Assembly: GCA_020631735.1 (NCBI GenBank)
Contig: CM036209.1
Coordinates: 7,291,451 to 7,355,450 of the forward strand
Reading direction: 5' to 3'
Origin: Saccharum officinarum
Lineage: Eukaryota; Streptophyta; Magnoliopsida; Poales; Poaceae
DNA: 64,000 nucleotides
This document shows positions 22,268-33,540 of the stretch, piece by piece. The notes under the pieces are model-generated. The model saw nothing but the letters and a program-made list of their open reading frames with translations, was not told the DNA's origin and made no database searches. The translations under genes and the position numbers were made by a program. Position 1 is the stretch's first letter; every line of letters starts with the position of its first letter.

Positions 22268-24142
22268 TCATCCACTTTTTGATGGTACCCAAACAAGTTT
22301 GGGTCCTCTCAAGTTAGGAGCAACATACTTAGGCAAAGCCTTAGTATGGGTAGCGGGATGTTTTGCAATAGCAACAATAGAGGTACCATTTACATCCTTT
22401 CTAAGCACATTAGTATTATCAATTGAAATATGCTTAGAAATGTTACCTAGGGGACATGAATGTGCCATGTGTCCCCTTTCCCGGCATGAATAGCATCTTC
22501 TCTTTGATTGAGCCTTTTCTTCATTGCTCATGTGATGCTTTTCATTGCCTTGCCTCTCATGAGTTACTTGAGCCTTCCTCTCAAGCTTGGTAGGACACCC
22601 CGAGGCGAAGTGTCCTATATCTTCACACTTGAAGCACTTGATGTGAGCCAAATTTCTTTTCTCAATTTGATTCTTGCTCATCATCTTGATATCTTGGATT
22701 TGCATTGGATGCCTTCCTCTTCCACCCCTTCTTGTTTTCTTCTTCATGATCATCAAGTCACCAACATCTTCATCATTGATCTTTACTTGAGCTTGGGGTA
22801 TCTTCTTTTCATCTTGTGGCCTCATCTTTGGCTTCTTGGTTGGGCAAGACTTGGCAAGGTGACCCATCTCATGGCATTTAAAGCACACGAAATGAGATAG
22901 CTTCTTTTGTTCTTGCTTCTTCATTTTCTTGCCCTTGTTCTTGTTGAAGCCAATGCCACTCTTGTCACCATAGCTTCTTTGAGTCTTTATCATGTGCTCA
23001 AAGGTGACTTTTGAGTTGTAGCACCTCTCTAACTTGTTGCTCAATTTCTTTACTTCACTTTTGAGCTCATTGTTCTCCTTCAAAATGTTAGTCTCACAAG
23101 ACGTAGAAGTAGAACAAGCATATATATGTGAAGAACATGGCATATCTAATAAGTCATCACAAGAGGTGGATACATGCTTTCTCCCTACATCACATGGGTT
23201 AGTCACATTTTGCAATTGATCATTTGATCCATGTGATGAGCTCTCATTATTTTTAATTTTCTTTAAAAACATCTTAATGAGAGAAGCATGTTTTTCTAAC
23301 AATTCCTCATGAGATGCAAGTACTTTCTCATGAGTCAACATTAGCTTCTCATGTGAAGATTTAAGATCATCAAGTAAGCTCTTATGTTCTTCATATGAGT
23401 TCTTTAGAAAAGAGTTTTCATTTTCTAATTTCATTGTTTTAGCTTTCTCATTTTCTAAAGACGTGTTCATGCTAGCAAGTCTACTAACAAGCTCATCATA
23501 TGAATCAACATGATCAATCACATTATCATTTGATACCTTTGTGTCACCTAGTGACATGAAGCAATGTGATGTAGTGGATGGGCTTGTAGTAGCATCATCA
23601 AGGCCCGAGCATGAACCAACGTTGTCACCATCAAGTGTGCTTGGGGTAGAAACATCACTTGCAACACTTGATGCATCATCACCATTCTTGTCAAGTGAAC
23701 TTGTGGTAGATTGATTATCATCATCACTTGACCATGAGGTGGAGCAATCCTCCACAACCATCGTGTTGTGGTCATGCTCAACATCATCATGTGCAACCTC
23801 CTTGGGCTTGACATCATCGTCATCATCGGTGATAGCTCCATACTTTTCATTGAGATAGGCCCATATCTCATGAGCGGATTTGAGGTCCATGATCTTACTA
23901 AAGATGCTATCATCCAAAGATCTATACATGATGTTAGTAGCTTGGATGTCAAGATCTAGGCATTTCTCTTGTGCTTGAGTTAGATTATCTTCATCCAACA
24001 CATGAGAAAAGCCTACATCTACCATCCACCACATTTGAGGGCAAATAAACTTAAAATTGCATATCATCCAATTTTTCCACCGTGCAAAGTGTGTGCCATC
24101 AAACATGTGAGGACAATCAACATCTAGTCCGTATTCCGCCAT
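22268..24142 (-). CDS. Gag protein of LTR retrotransposon with three CCHC zinc knuckles
   Basis: The frame is an uninterrupted 624 codons. Residues 1-110 (MAEYGLDVDCPHMFDGTHFA... up to AHEIWAYLNEKYG) form the Copia-type gag N-terminal region. An acidic, serine-rich linker follows, then a long E/K/L-rich segment around residues 220-300 likely to be a coiled coil. Three CX2CX4HX4C zinc knuckles lie near residues 419 (CFKCHEMGHLAKSC), 500 (CFKCEDIGHFASGC) and 548 (CYSCRERGHMAHSC). Gag packages the element's RNA into virus-like particles. The ATG lies about 35 bp downstream of the primer binding site, a short leader. An open gag in an element that lacks pol suggests selection on gag or very recent insertion; near-identical LTRs favour the latter as sufficient. 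Confidence 0.9.
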   Translation of the reverse strand: MAEYGLDVDCPHMFDGTHFARWKNWMICNFKFICPQMWWMVDVGFSHVLDEDNLTQAQEKCLDLDIQATNIMYRSLDDSIFSKIMDLKSAHEIWAYLNEKYGAITDDDDDVKPKEVAHDDVEHDHNTMVVEDCSTSWSSDDDNQSTTSSLDKNGDDASSVASDVSTPSTLDGDNVGSCSGLDDATTSPSTTSHCFMSLGDTKVSNDNVIDHVDSYDELVSRLASMNTSLENEKAKTMKLENENSFLKNSYEEHKSLLDDLKSSHEKLMLTHEKVLASHEELLEKHASLIKMFLKKIKNNESSSHGSNDQLQNVTNPCDVGRKHVSTSCDDLLDMPCSSHIYACSTSTSCETNILKENNELKSEVKKLSNKLERCYNSKVTFEHMIKTQRSYGDKSGIGFNKNKGKKMKKQEQKKLSHFVCFKCHEMGHLAKSCPTKKPKMRPQDEKKIPQAQVKINDEDVGDLMIMKKKTRRGGRGRHPMQIQDIKMMSKNQIEKRNLAHIKCFKCEDIGHFASGCPTKLERKAQVTHERQGNEKHHMSNEEKAQSKRRCYSCRERGHMAHSCPLGNISKHISIDNTNVLRKDVNGTSIVAIAKHPATHTKALPKYVAPNLRGPKLVWVPSKSG

Positions 24143-24179
24143 CCTCTCGGGTCGGTGAAGACCACAAAAGAGAGACCAG

Positions 24180-24191
24180 GCTCTGATACCA
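24180..24191 (-). promoter_or_regulatory. Primer binding site, initiator Met-tRNA type
   Basis: The minus strand reads TGGTATCAGAGC two bases after the 5' LTR. This is the exact complement of the 3' end of plant initiator methionine tRNA, the usual minus-strand primer of plant LTR retrotransposons. Confidence 0.93.
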
Positions 24192-24193
24192 AT

Positions 24194-26711
24194 TGAAGGG
24201 TCGAGATGGCGGACTAGAGGGGGGGTGAATAGTCCTTTCTAAAAAAAACGTGTCGGCAAACCGAAACAAATGCGGAATTAAAACTATCGGTCTAGCCAAG
24301 ACTACACCCCTCTATCTAAGTTCACAAGCACCTCACAAAGATCCTAAAAATGTAACTAAGGTGCTTTCCTTAGCAAGAGCTCTCCTAAACAATTCTAGAG
24401 CAAGGTCACACAAACCTATGCACTAGTACTTTAGCAAAGCCGGGGAGCTCCTACACAATTCTAGTAAGCAAAAGCACGAAGCCACCTATGCTCACTAGCA
24501 ATGCTCAATAGCAAGGCAACTAATGCCAAACTAGAGAGCGCAAATTACTTAGCTACACAAACTAAGCAATATGACTAACAAGGTTACACAAACCAAATTA
24601 GCCACGCAACGGGAGCTACTTCTATGCTACACAAGCAAGAAGGTAACTAGCTAACTACACAAACAAACTAGTTACAAGAGCAACTACACAAGCACAAATA
24701 TATGAAAGTAAATACAAGCTTGTGAATCGAAAGCAAACCACCGAGAAGATGTACACAATGTTGACACGGTGGTTTTTCACCGAGGTTCACTTGGTTGCCA
24801 CCAAGCTAGTCCCCGTTGTGGCGATACACCCACTTGATGGATCACGAGCTAATTGACTATCAAGAGTCAAACCCTCAGCGGGTGCCGCACATCCACTCTC
24901 AAGATGGGGATCCTCCAAGCCACGAGTTTTACTAGAGTTGCTCTTCGCGATCCCCGCGGGGTGAGCACAATCCCCCTCACAAATTCTCCTCCGGAGCCAC
25001 GCACAATCTCCACGCGTGCTTCAACGGAGTCGCAAGCCACCAAGCCGTCTAGGAGGTGGCAACCTCCAAGAGTAACAAGCACCACCGGCTTGCAACACGA
25101 TCACCTAGTGTCACTCGATGCAATCCTCTCGATGCAACGCACTAGAATCGCTCTCTCACTCGATCCGATGAACACTATCAAGCATGAGTGAGTTAGAGGG
25201 CTTCCAAGCACTACCACATAAGCCACCAAGGCCAAAGTGTGCTCAGCTACCGGCCAAGGCCGGCCACAAGGTCTATTTATAACCCCACAGTCAAATAGAG
25301 CCGTTGCACACACTTGTCCGTTTTCTGCGGGAGCACCGGACGCGCCGGTCGTGACACACCGGACGCGCTCAACCGCGTCCGGTGCCCCTGCGACGTCCAC
25401 GTGTTCACCGAATTCAAATTCGTCCATTAGATCCACCAACGGTCACTGTGCGCCAACGGTCAAACGACCCACCGGACGCGCTGTAGCGAACCACCGGACG
25501 CGCCGGTGCGCACAGTACCCGCGCGCGCGAAGACATCACCGGACGCGCTCCTCGCAACCACCGGACGCCACAGTACCCGCGTCCGGTGCGAGTCCAGTAA
25601 GCGCCCGAGACCACCGGACGCGTCCGATGGTGTGTCACCGGACGCGCACCGCGTCCGATGACTTCGTGACCCGCTGTTCGCCAGACCGGACGCGCCGGTC
25701 CCGTGGGTCACCGGACGCGCCGGTGTCAAACCCTAGCCCGCGCGCCTGACGCCCGCGCTGCACTGACCGGACGCGCCGGTCCATAGTGACCGCGTCCGGT
25801 GCAGCGTCCGGTGCAGCGTCCGGTGCAGCGTCCGGTGCTGCGTCCGGTGCTGCGTCCGGTCACCTCTGTGACCGCGTTCGCCTCCGTTTCTTTTCCGACT
25901 TCCGGCGCAATGGAAAATAGGCATTTCACTTCCCGGAAATCGCCTGAATCCCGCCTCGCAAGCTTGGCGGGAGGGAGAGAGGAACCCAAACCCTCTCTAC
26001 CGCTCAAACTCCACCGCCTTCGCAAAAGTGCCAACACCAACAAGTGATCACCACCTTGTGCACGTGTGTTAGCATTTTCACAAACATTTTCTTCGAAGGA
26101 ATTAGGCACTCAACTTGCCTCGCCACTCGATCCTAACACGTATGCAAAGTTAGATCGCTCAAGTGGCACTAGATGACCGATATGCAAACAAGTTTGCCCC
26201 TCTTAATAGTACGGCCATCTATCCTAAACCCGGTCATAAACTTCTCTACACACCTATGACCGGTGAAATGGAAATGCCCTAGGTTATACCTTTGCCTTGC
26301 GCATTCCACTCTATCTCCTCCGACGTTGATGCAACACATGCACCAACCAAATCACAAATGATATGATCCACTTCATATCATCATGTGACCTTGGTCCATC
26401 GATCTTGACCTCACTTGCTCTTCACCGTTGCGTCGGTCCATCGGCGCCAAGTCTTGCTCAAGCTTCACCGCCTCGCGGTCCATCGCTCCAAAGCCTCCGA
26501 CTTGCCCTTCACACTTGCAACCGGTCCATCAAGCCAAGCCTCATCTTGATCTTTGCCACCTTGGTCACATGACTCCATGTCATGTCTCATATGCAATGAG
26601 CTCCTTCATAACACAATCATCTGTGGACTAATTCCCTGTGTATCTCACATAAACACAATTAGTCCACCTAAGATTGTCACTCAATTACCAAAACCAAACA
26701 AGGACCTTTCA
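24194..26711 (-). repeat. 5' LTR of the gag-only retrotransposon
   Basis: This copy is upstream relative to the minus-strand gag and 2518 bp long. Differences from the other LTR seen by eye include two C/T changes near 24249-24269 and a G/A change near 26670. It is followed on the right by the target duplication CCTGT. Confidence 0.93.
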
Positions 26712-26716
26712 CCTGT

Positions 26717-29700
26717 TGAGCCACAATATACACATCGGCTCCTGGATAGACAGAATCCTGTCGAATTTCAACTAGCCCAAGATTTGGTGTGAGCCTCGTT
26801 ACTCCAGGGTCGAACCAATGGCATTTGAACATTACAGGATTTAGAGGCTTGTCACCGTGAAATGAAAGTTCATATATTTCTTCAATTCTTCCATAGTAGT
26901 CACGGTTGTCATTGCCTTGAGTACAAACTCCGCTGTTTGTGGTTTTCCGATTGGGCCGACTCTGCTCGTATATCGCTGTGTGGAAGCGATATCCATTCAC
27001 GTCGTAACCGTTAAATGACTTGACCCTACGGTCAAAGCCGTTTGCAACCTGTCTCAGCTCTTGACTCATAGACGCATCGGTCTGAGCCTGCAAGGTGAAG
27101 CAAGGTATAACGTTATTAAGTCCGAACGTAGGAGCAAGTTGGAATGTCGGACTAAGTATGACCTCGGTTGGACAGGACCTTCTGTCGGAACCAAGAAATG
27201 AAATCGGGCCTCCCTTGCCCCGCCCCATTTGCAATTAGGGTTTCGGCTACCGGGTCAGAAGGAGGCCTTGGCCCATTCCAGAACTGATGAAGAAATTCCC
27301 TGTACGGAAGAAAAACAAGGGTGTTTGATGCAGAATAGTGTCGGCGAATTGAATGAACATAGTTGAGAACTTACCCCATGTACGGCTGCACCTCATCAAG
27401 GTTGGTAAGCACGTATAGCATGATCTTTCGCCACTCTTCATAGTTCAACTGCTTAACTGTGGATCCACTTGTCGCGCCTTGCTGGCCTCGGAAAAGGCTA
27501 AGACTCGATTCATTTTCTCCAGCATTGTAACGAGGGGGTGCATTATGCACGCTAGGAAGGTTCTCGGAGTAGTATTGTTCAGTGAAGTTTGACACCTCCT
27601 CTAGAATGAATGCCTCTGCAATGGAAGCCTCAATTTTGGCTTTGTTTCTACATTTCTTGCGAAGAGTCTTCAGATTTCTCTCGACTGGATAGCACCAACG
27701 GCAATGCACAGGCCCTCCCATTCGAACCTCATTAGGGAGGTGTACGATCAAATGCAACATCGGAGTGAAGAAGCCTGGTGGAAAGATCTTCTCTAGCTTA
27801 CAGATCAACACAGGTGCAGCTTTCTCCAAGTCTGCAATGACGGACCGAGATATCTCCTTGGCACAAAGTTGGCGGAACAAATAGCTCAACTCTGCCAGGA
27901 CAACCCACATAGGCTCAGGAACATAGCCTCGAACCATCGCCGGAAGAAGGCGCTCGATCCATACGTGGAAGTCATGACTCTTCATTCCTAGGACTCGCAG
28001 ACTAGATAAGTTGACTCCTCTCCTCAGATTCGCTGCATATCCATCAGGGAACGTCAATGTCTGGATCCATTGAAGTATTTCTTTCCTTTGTGGCCTGCTC
28101 AAGACGAAATCGGCCTTGGGCCGTGTCCATCTCCTGCCGGGTTGAGGAGACCGCATCTCTTGCTTTGGTCTATCGCACAAGAGTGCCAGGTCTAATCTAG
28201 CCTTAGGGTTGTCCTTGGACTTTTCAGTGTCCATGAGTGTTCCCCAAAGTGCCTCAGCGATGTTCTTTTCAGTGTGCATTACATCAATATTATGTGGCAG
28301 AAGAAGGTCATCGTAATAGGGGAGCCTTTCCAAGCCTGACTTATGCGTCCACATATGTTCCTTACCATACCCCGCAAAACGACCGTCTCTTTCATTGAAC
28401 TTGAGAGCATCTATTTGAGCATAAACCTCGGCACCGGTCAGCATCCGGGGTGGCGGATCTGTCACCATGACCCCTTTGGTGAAGTTCTTGGTGTCTTGTC
28501 TGAAAGGATGGTCAAGAGGCAGGAATTGTCGATGTTGGTCGAACGCCGAATACTTGCCACCCTTCTTCAACTAGATAAATCTCATAGCTGTCTTGCAAAC
28601 CGGGCATGAGAACTTGCCGTGGACACACCAGGCACAGAATATCCCATATGCCAGGTAGTCATGCAGTGAGTACTGGTACCAGATATGCATTGTGAAGTTT
28701 GACCTTGAAGCTCGGTCGTATGTCAATACCCCTTCGTTCCAAGCAGTTTCCAATTCATCAATCAGAGGCTCCATGTACACACCCATGTTATTCCCCGGGT
28801 GTCCAGGAATTATCAACGACAAGAAGACAGTATGACGTTGAAATAGGACGCCGGGGGAAGATTGAGGGGGATAACGAAGACGGGCCAACAGGTGTAGGGG
28901 GCAGCCATGAGTCCATAGGGGTTGAAACCGTCTGTAGCAAACGCAACACGAACATTACGAGCCTCTCTAGTTTTGTCATGATGAATGCGATCAAAGTGGA
29001 CCCATGCTTCACCATCGGCGGGATGTACCATCTTCTCAGGATTGTATCGTGTACCCTGTTTGTGCCATCTCATCTGTTTCGCGGATTCCTCGGTCATGTA
29101 GAGACGTTGGATCCTCGGTGTGAACGGCAGGTAACGCAGGACTTTCATGGGGATAGAAAGTTGTCTCTTCAGGCCTTCACCATCATCTACCTCCATGTAT
29201 CTCGACGCTTTACACTTCGGACAGTAACCTGTATCCTTGAGATCTTTTCTGAAGAGGACGCACCCATTTGGACATGCATGTATCTGCTCATACGGCATCT
29301 TCAGTGCACGAAGCAGTTTCTGTGACTCGTACAGGCTCTTTGGCAATATGTGGCCGTCCGGAAGCATGCTACCAAATAGGGCCAACATACCATCGAACGC
29401 TTCTCGACTCAAGTTGAACTGGGACTTGAACCCCATCACACGACCAATGGCATCCAGTTGAGAAACCGTTGTTCGATCATGAAGGGGTTTCTGTGCCGAA
29501 GACATCATGTCGTAGAACGCCTTTGCGGTCTTCTCCATCTCCTCCTCCGTACGTCCTGCAGCGTACTGTGCTTGTTGGAAGTCATCTAACAGGTCTGCTA
29601 CCCCAGCATCAGCATCAAAGTCCTGCATACGTGGTCGCACCGCCTCCTCTCTCAAATGATGTACTTCACCATGGTAGATCCACCGGGTGTAGTCCGGCGT

Positions 29701-29925
29701 GAATCCATGGTTCAGAAGATGTTTACCCATGTTCTCCTTGTCTTGCCTTCGTCGGTTCCCACATCTGCTGCACGGGCACAATACTTTCATCTCTCCTCGC
29801 CGAGCCGGGCCAAATGCATGGTTCAAGAAAGCATCTGTCTTGTGCAACCATTCATCACTGAAATCACTCTTGCTTCTGCGGCCCGAGTACATCCACTGAC
29901 GGTCATCCATCCTACTGTCATCCAT
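26717..29925 (-). pseudogene. TNP2-like CACTA transposase of the composite element, 5' part
   Basis: The gene starts MDDSRMDDRQWMYSGRRSKS with the transposase-associated zinc-binding domain (CPCSRCGNRR). It runs through the TNP2 domain (QKPLHDRTTVSQLDAIGRVM, HACPNGCVLFRKDL, YCPKCKASRY, EARNVRVAFATDGFNPYG, APYTCWPVFVIPLNL, HDYLAYGIFCAWC), DUF4218 (LSYLFRQLCAKEISR, LPSVHNAPPRYNAGE) and DUF4216 (GYDVNGYRFHTAIYEQSRPN). TNP2 is the catalytic transposase of CACTA elements. Two lesions are visible: a 1-nt deletion near 28853, and a TAG at 28571-28573 where the homologues have TGG (RFIWL). Introns lie near 27370-27300 and 27190-27090. The last part is displaced to 16111-16520 by the retrotransposon. 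Confidence 0.88.
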
Positions 29926-30005
29926 CCGAGTACTTACATCTACATCCAAGTACTTACATCCTATTGTCATCTAATAGGTGAGGATAGGTCCTAATCCCAC
30001 CCGCG

Positions 30006-30194
30006 GATACGTAGACGAGGATAGTTCCCATTTTCTGCCCCAACCCAAGACAGAATTTTGGCAGCACCTCCCCGCTGTTCTCCCGATACACGTCCCTGTA
30101 GGGAGAGTGTGTATCCAGAGAACAACAGGGAGGTGATGCCGAAACTCCGTCTCGAATCAGGGCAGACAATGGGAGCTATCCTCATCAACGCATC
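30006..30194 (-). other. Conserved intronic hairpin upstream of TNP2 (composite, left set)
   Basis: The arms are 30006-30091 and 30109-30194 (86 nt each, 17-nt loop). By hand, 68 of 86 positions are complementary, and 12 of 18 mismatches are G-U pairs in the minus-strand (transposase-sense) RNA. Position, length and arm sequence match the hairpins at 6055, 37467 and 45496. Confidence 0.8.
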
Positions 30195-32750
30195 CGCGAG
30201 CTGTCCAAGTAACGTGGACAATCCGAAACAGATACAGTTATCGACATGCAGAGATCTGCATACCTTCAACCGTATCTCTTTCGAACGGGAGACGCCTAAT
30301 TGGGTTCATGACCTACGACCCTTATCTGGGAGAAGAGGTTATTTATACCTAGGGTGGCGGCGGAGTCAGGCTAGCGGCGCAGTGACGAGTGGATGATCCT
30401 GCAACTACAGTTATCAACAGAAGGCTATTAGAAAACTCTAAAACAACTTAAGATGAGAAAGTGCACTATATTTTTGTTGATCTATAGACTAGCAAATGGC
30501 AGCTGGATGGGAAGGGTTTGAACTGTAGTAATCTTGGAGAGCTAAATGATTTAAATATTGGTGGTTCATTAATGCTAAAGCAGCTCGAAAATGTGACAGG
30601 GAGAAGAAATGCAAAAGCAAATGGCAGCTGGATGGGAAGCAAATGGCGCTCCGGTCTGCCACGCGGCCGGGCAAGAAAAAACCACGAGCTCGGCGACCCA
30701 AGAAAAAAAATGATCTAGATGACCCTAGATGTATCCATGACACATGTACCAGCCAATTGGCCACTGCCTGTCAAATTTGATGGCAGCATTAGTTAGCAAT
30801 TTATCTATCCAAACCTTTGAACATTGTTTAAGCCATAATCAAGCATGACATCGTGACATCTATCTATCCAAACCTTTGAACATTGTTTATCCTGCAAGCA
30901 AATCAACCGTATATCAAGACACACCACCACCAGATGCATGATCGAGTCACAAGATGCACATGTACGGATGTACCCAGCAGTCAGCACACAGAATGGGCAG
31001 CCGGTGCAGCCCAGCTGCACATCGTTTGCTGCCTCGTGTTGTCACTGCACCAGCACTAAACATATGTATGCATTTACTTGGACCTGTCCACATATGTATA
31101 ATGTTCCAGTGCAGGTTAACACGGATGAATGACCCAGTTGAGGCAAGTCTTCACCGACTACAAGTGGAAGACTGAGGCTCAATCATATATTTTGTGCACA
31201 TCGCATTGATGAAATACAGAGGGGCTAGATTATATGCTAAGACATGAATTTTAGGATACACCATGCAATATATTTCCATAAGCCCCTTTTTGACAGCAAT
31301 AATATTGAACAATATCAATAACCAAACAGATAGACACTGAGAACCAGCCTTCTGTAGTGAGTAAAAACAGTAACGTTCAGATTTTCTTTTTTCTGAATGT
31401 GTTTTACATACAGAAAGCCAAGGACTGCAGCACAGAAAAGTAGTGAACATGAAAAATTTAACTTTACAAAGATATGGACGAGATGCAATTCAGACTTCAA
31501 AGAAAAACAAAACAAAGCTAGATGTTTGATCCGCGTAATCCATACTTTTTATCTTATTTTTTCGACCAGAACAGTATTTTTCTCTCACATAAATCAACCG
31601 GAAGAATGTTTTAGCTTGTTTTTTCAGCCTAAGCGAACGGGCCAATAACACAAAAAAAGAAAAGAGATTCTATTTGCGTTTGGAGATGCCTACCCTATAC
31701 ACCAGCAGGGTCCTACACAACAAGGGGATGGCGGTGGTCACATCGAAAAGATGCATGCAATTTGCAAGGGATCTTCCTCCTCCCGTCAGCAAATCGGATT
31801 ATTTACAATCAATATTGTGTGCTACAAGAAATCTCTATAATAATGTAATATATCCAGCAAAGCCAGCAGCTGCCCTCTCCACCATCAGTATATATAAATA
31901 AAATAAAAGGTATTCTTGTCGCTGCATCATTGGATGGATGGATGGATGCAGACCACACGTAAATCCCAGACCAGCTTGCTTGTTCTGTTCCATTATTAAT
32001 TATTGATTCCGTAGCTCCTTTTACAAAAAAAAATAATTTATAAATAAATAGCAGATAGGAGTAGTAAATTGGAGGAGGGGTCCTTGGTACTGATTCTTTA
32101 ATTTGAAAATGTGAAAGAATCTTGTCGTCCATCCAACCGATCCCCAAACATTTTGCTGGACATTCAATTCATTCATTCAGACGGTGACCTCATGTTCACA
32201 TTATTGTACATGTGCCCAAGTATTTGAAGGGTCAATCCTCTTTACGAATTTCAGGAATCCTATGGATTATTGTTAATGACGTCTTCCTCCCATACTTTTA
32301 GAGCAAATATAATAATAGAATGTAAGCAGACTAAATGATGAGATTAAAAAATGATAAAAATGGAGAAGCTTAGACCACCAGAAGAGAAGCAAGAGAGGGA
32401 AAGCTAGCCATAGCCATGTACTACTCATTTCATTTTAAAAAAGGATGTAATATTAGCTATAGCGCTAAGGCAAACTATCTTCAATTTAACTCATTCTTTT
32501 ATAAGATAAGGAAAAAAAATTATTGATATTAATATCATCTAGTACCATAATCTTATTGCCTGATCTGAGCTGCGCTGTGACAACAGTTGACAGGAGAGGA
32601 GTCCTACAGTAGGGGACAAACACGAGAGACAACGACACCAATTTGATCCGTGCCATATGCGCACATGAGTCTGCTCGTGATCGAATTTAATGCTGATTGA
32701 GAACAACGCACTCCAATAATCCTTTGCCATTTACTGAAGGAAGGGTATAC
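30195..32750 (-). other. 5' leader and long intron of the composite left gene set
   Basis: A leader exon like that at 5770-5903 is recognisable around 30345-30395 (minus, ending CACCCTAG/GTATAA). The rest is AT-rich and contains no recognisable gene. Two short direct repeats are visible: GCAAATGGCAGCTGGATGGG at 30492 and 30617, and TCTATCCAAACCTTTGAACA near 30806 and 30860. Confidence 0.45.
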
Positions 32751-32751
32751 C

Positions 32752-33242
32752 TTTGCCGATGAGCGGACGGTGACGGCTGTGGGGACGACGCGAGGTCCGC
32801 GGCGAACTCCTCCTCCCTCCTCCACCGGATCTTGGACGGCCGGGGCGAGCTCCTCCTCCCCCTCTTCTTCCACCTCCTATTGTCCTTCTCCTCCACCTAC
32901 TCCCCCTCTCGGCCTCCTCTCCAACCGGTCGGACGGGCGGGGGACGGCCAGGGGCGGGGCGCGCGCTCGGGCGGGGGCGGGGGAGCGGACGTGCGGGGGC
33001 GTGGCCGGGCGGGGGAGCGGACGTGCGGGGGCGCGGTGGTGCCGGCGCGGGGGCAGGGACGGGGGCGCGGCCGGGCCAGGGCGGGGCACGCGCTCGGGCG
33101 GGGCGGGGAAGCGGACGTGCGGGGGCGTGGCCGGGCGGGGGAGCGGACGTGCGGGGGCGCGGTGGCGCCGGCGCGGGGGCAGGGGCGGGGGCGCGGCCGG
33201 GCGGCGGCGGGTCGGGTGAGGGGCAGAGGGGCGCGTGTGTGA
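32752..33242 (-). other. GC-rich leader exon with 126-bp tandem repeat (composite left set)
   Basis: This is a very GC-rich block. On the minus strand a frame from 32896 (MEEKDNRRWKKRGRRSS) runs to a GT donor near 32752. A 126-bp unit is duplicated in tandem: GTGCGGGGGCGTGGCCGGGC occurs at 32991 and again at 33117. The period is a multiple of three. It corresponds in position to the GC-rich block at 3597-3840 of CACTA copy 1. Whether it is translated is unclear. Confidence 0.5.
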
Positions 33243-33284
33243 GGGGTGAGAGGGGCGGGTTTTTTTTTAAATGTACGAACCCCT

Positions 33285-33540
33285 TTGCCGAGAGCTAGAT
33301 CAGACGGCTCTCGGCAAAGAGTTTTTCTTTTTTTTTATTTTCTTTGCCGAGAGCGGGGCTCTCGGCAAAGAGGTTCTTTTTTTTATTTCATTTGCCGGCG
33401 TTCTTTGCCGAGAGCTAGGTCAGGCGGCTCTCGGCAAAGAGTTTTTATTTTTTTGATTTTCTTTGCCGAGAGCCCCCAAGCCCAGGCTCTCAGCAAAGAG
33501 GATCTTTGCCGAGAGCTTTAGGAGGCTCTCGGCAAAATAT
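33285..33540 (-). repeat. Internal subterminal-type repeat array, left of the palindrome
   Basis: There are four inverted pairs of CTTTGCCGAGAGC / GCTCTCGGCAAAG. The array lies between the GC-rich leader exon and the AT-rich palindrome, the same relative position as the second, smaller repeat cluster at 42825-42950 in CACTA copy 2. Confidence 0.8.

Larger units (their letters stand above)
16526..26711 (-). mobile_element. Gag-only LTR retrotransposon, young, inserted in TNP2
   Basis: Two 2518-bp LTRs (16526-19043 and 24194-26711) start TGAAGGG and end CCTTTCA on the plus strand. They are flanked by the 5-bp duplication CCTGT (16521-16525 and 26712-26716). The primer binding site, polypurine tract and gag show that the element reads on the minus strand. 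Reading of the LTRs shows only about three substitutions, and the whole 17185-18963 region appears identical to 24853-26631. Protease, integrase, reverse transcriptase and RNase H are not present in the 5.1 kb internal region. The element is therefore non-autonomous and would need a partner's enzymes. The gag type (N-terminal UBN2-like region plus CCHC knuckles) suggests a Copia relative. Confidence 0.93.

Noticed and set aside
32832..33298. Long plus-strand ORFs rich in Gly, Arg and Ala
   Set aside because: A stop-free consequence of very high GC content and a 126-bp tandem repeat; the gene set here reads on the minus strand.
33285..33540. Outer end of a separate CACTA element at the palindrome
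   Set aside because: I looked for CACTA/TAGTG termini with a 3-bp duplication between 33200 and 34700 and found none, so the joint is called internal to a composite rather than two adjacent elements.
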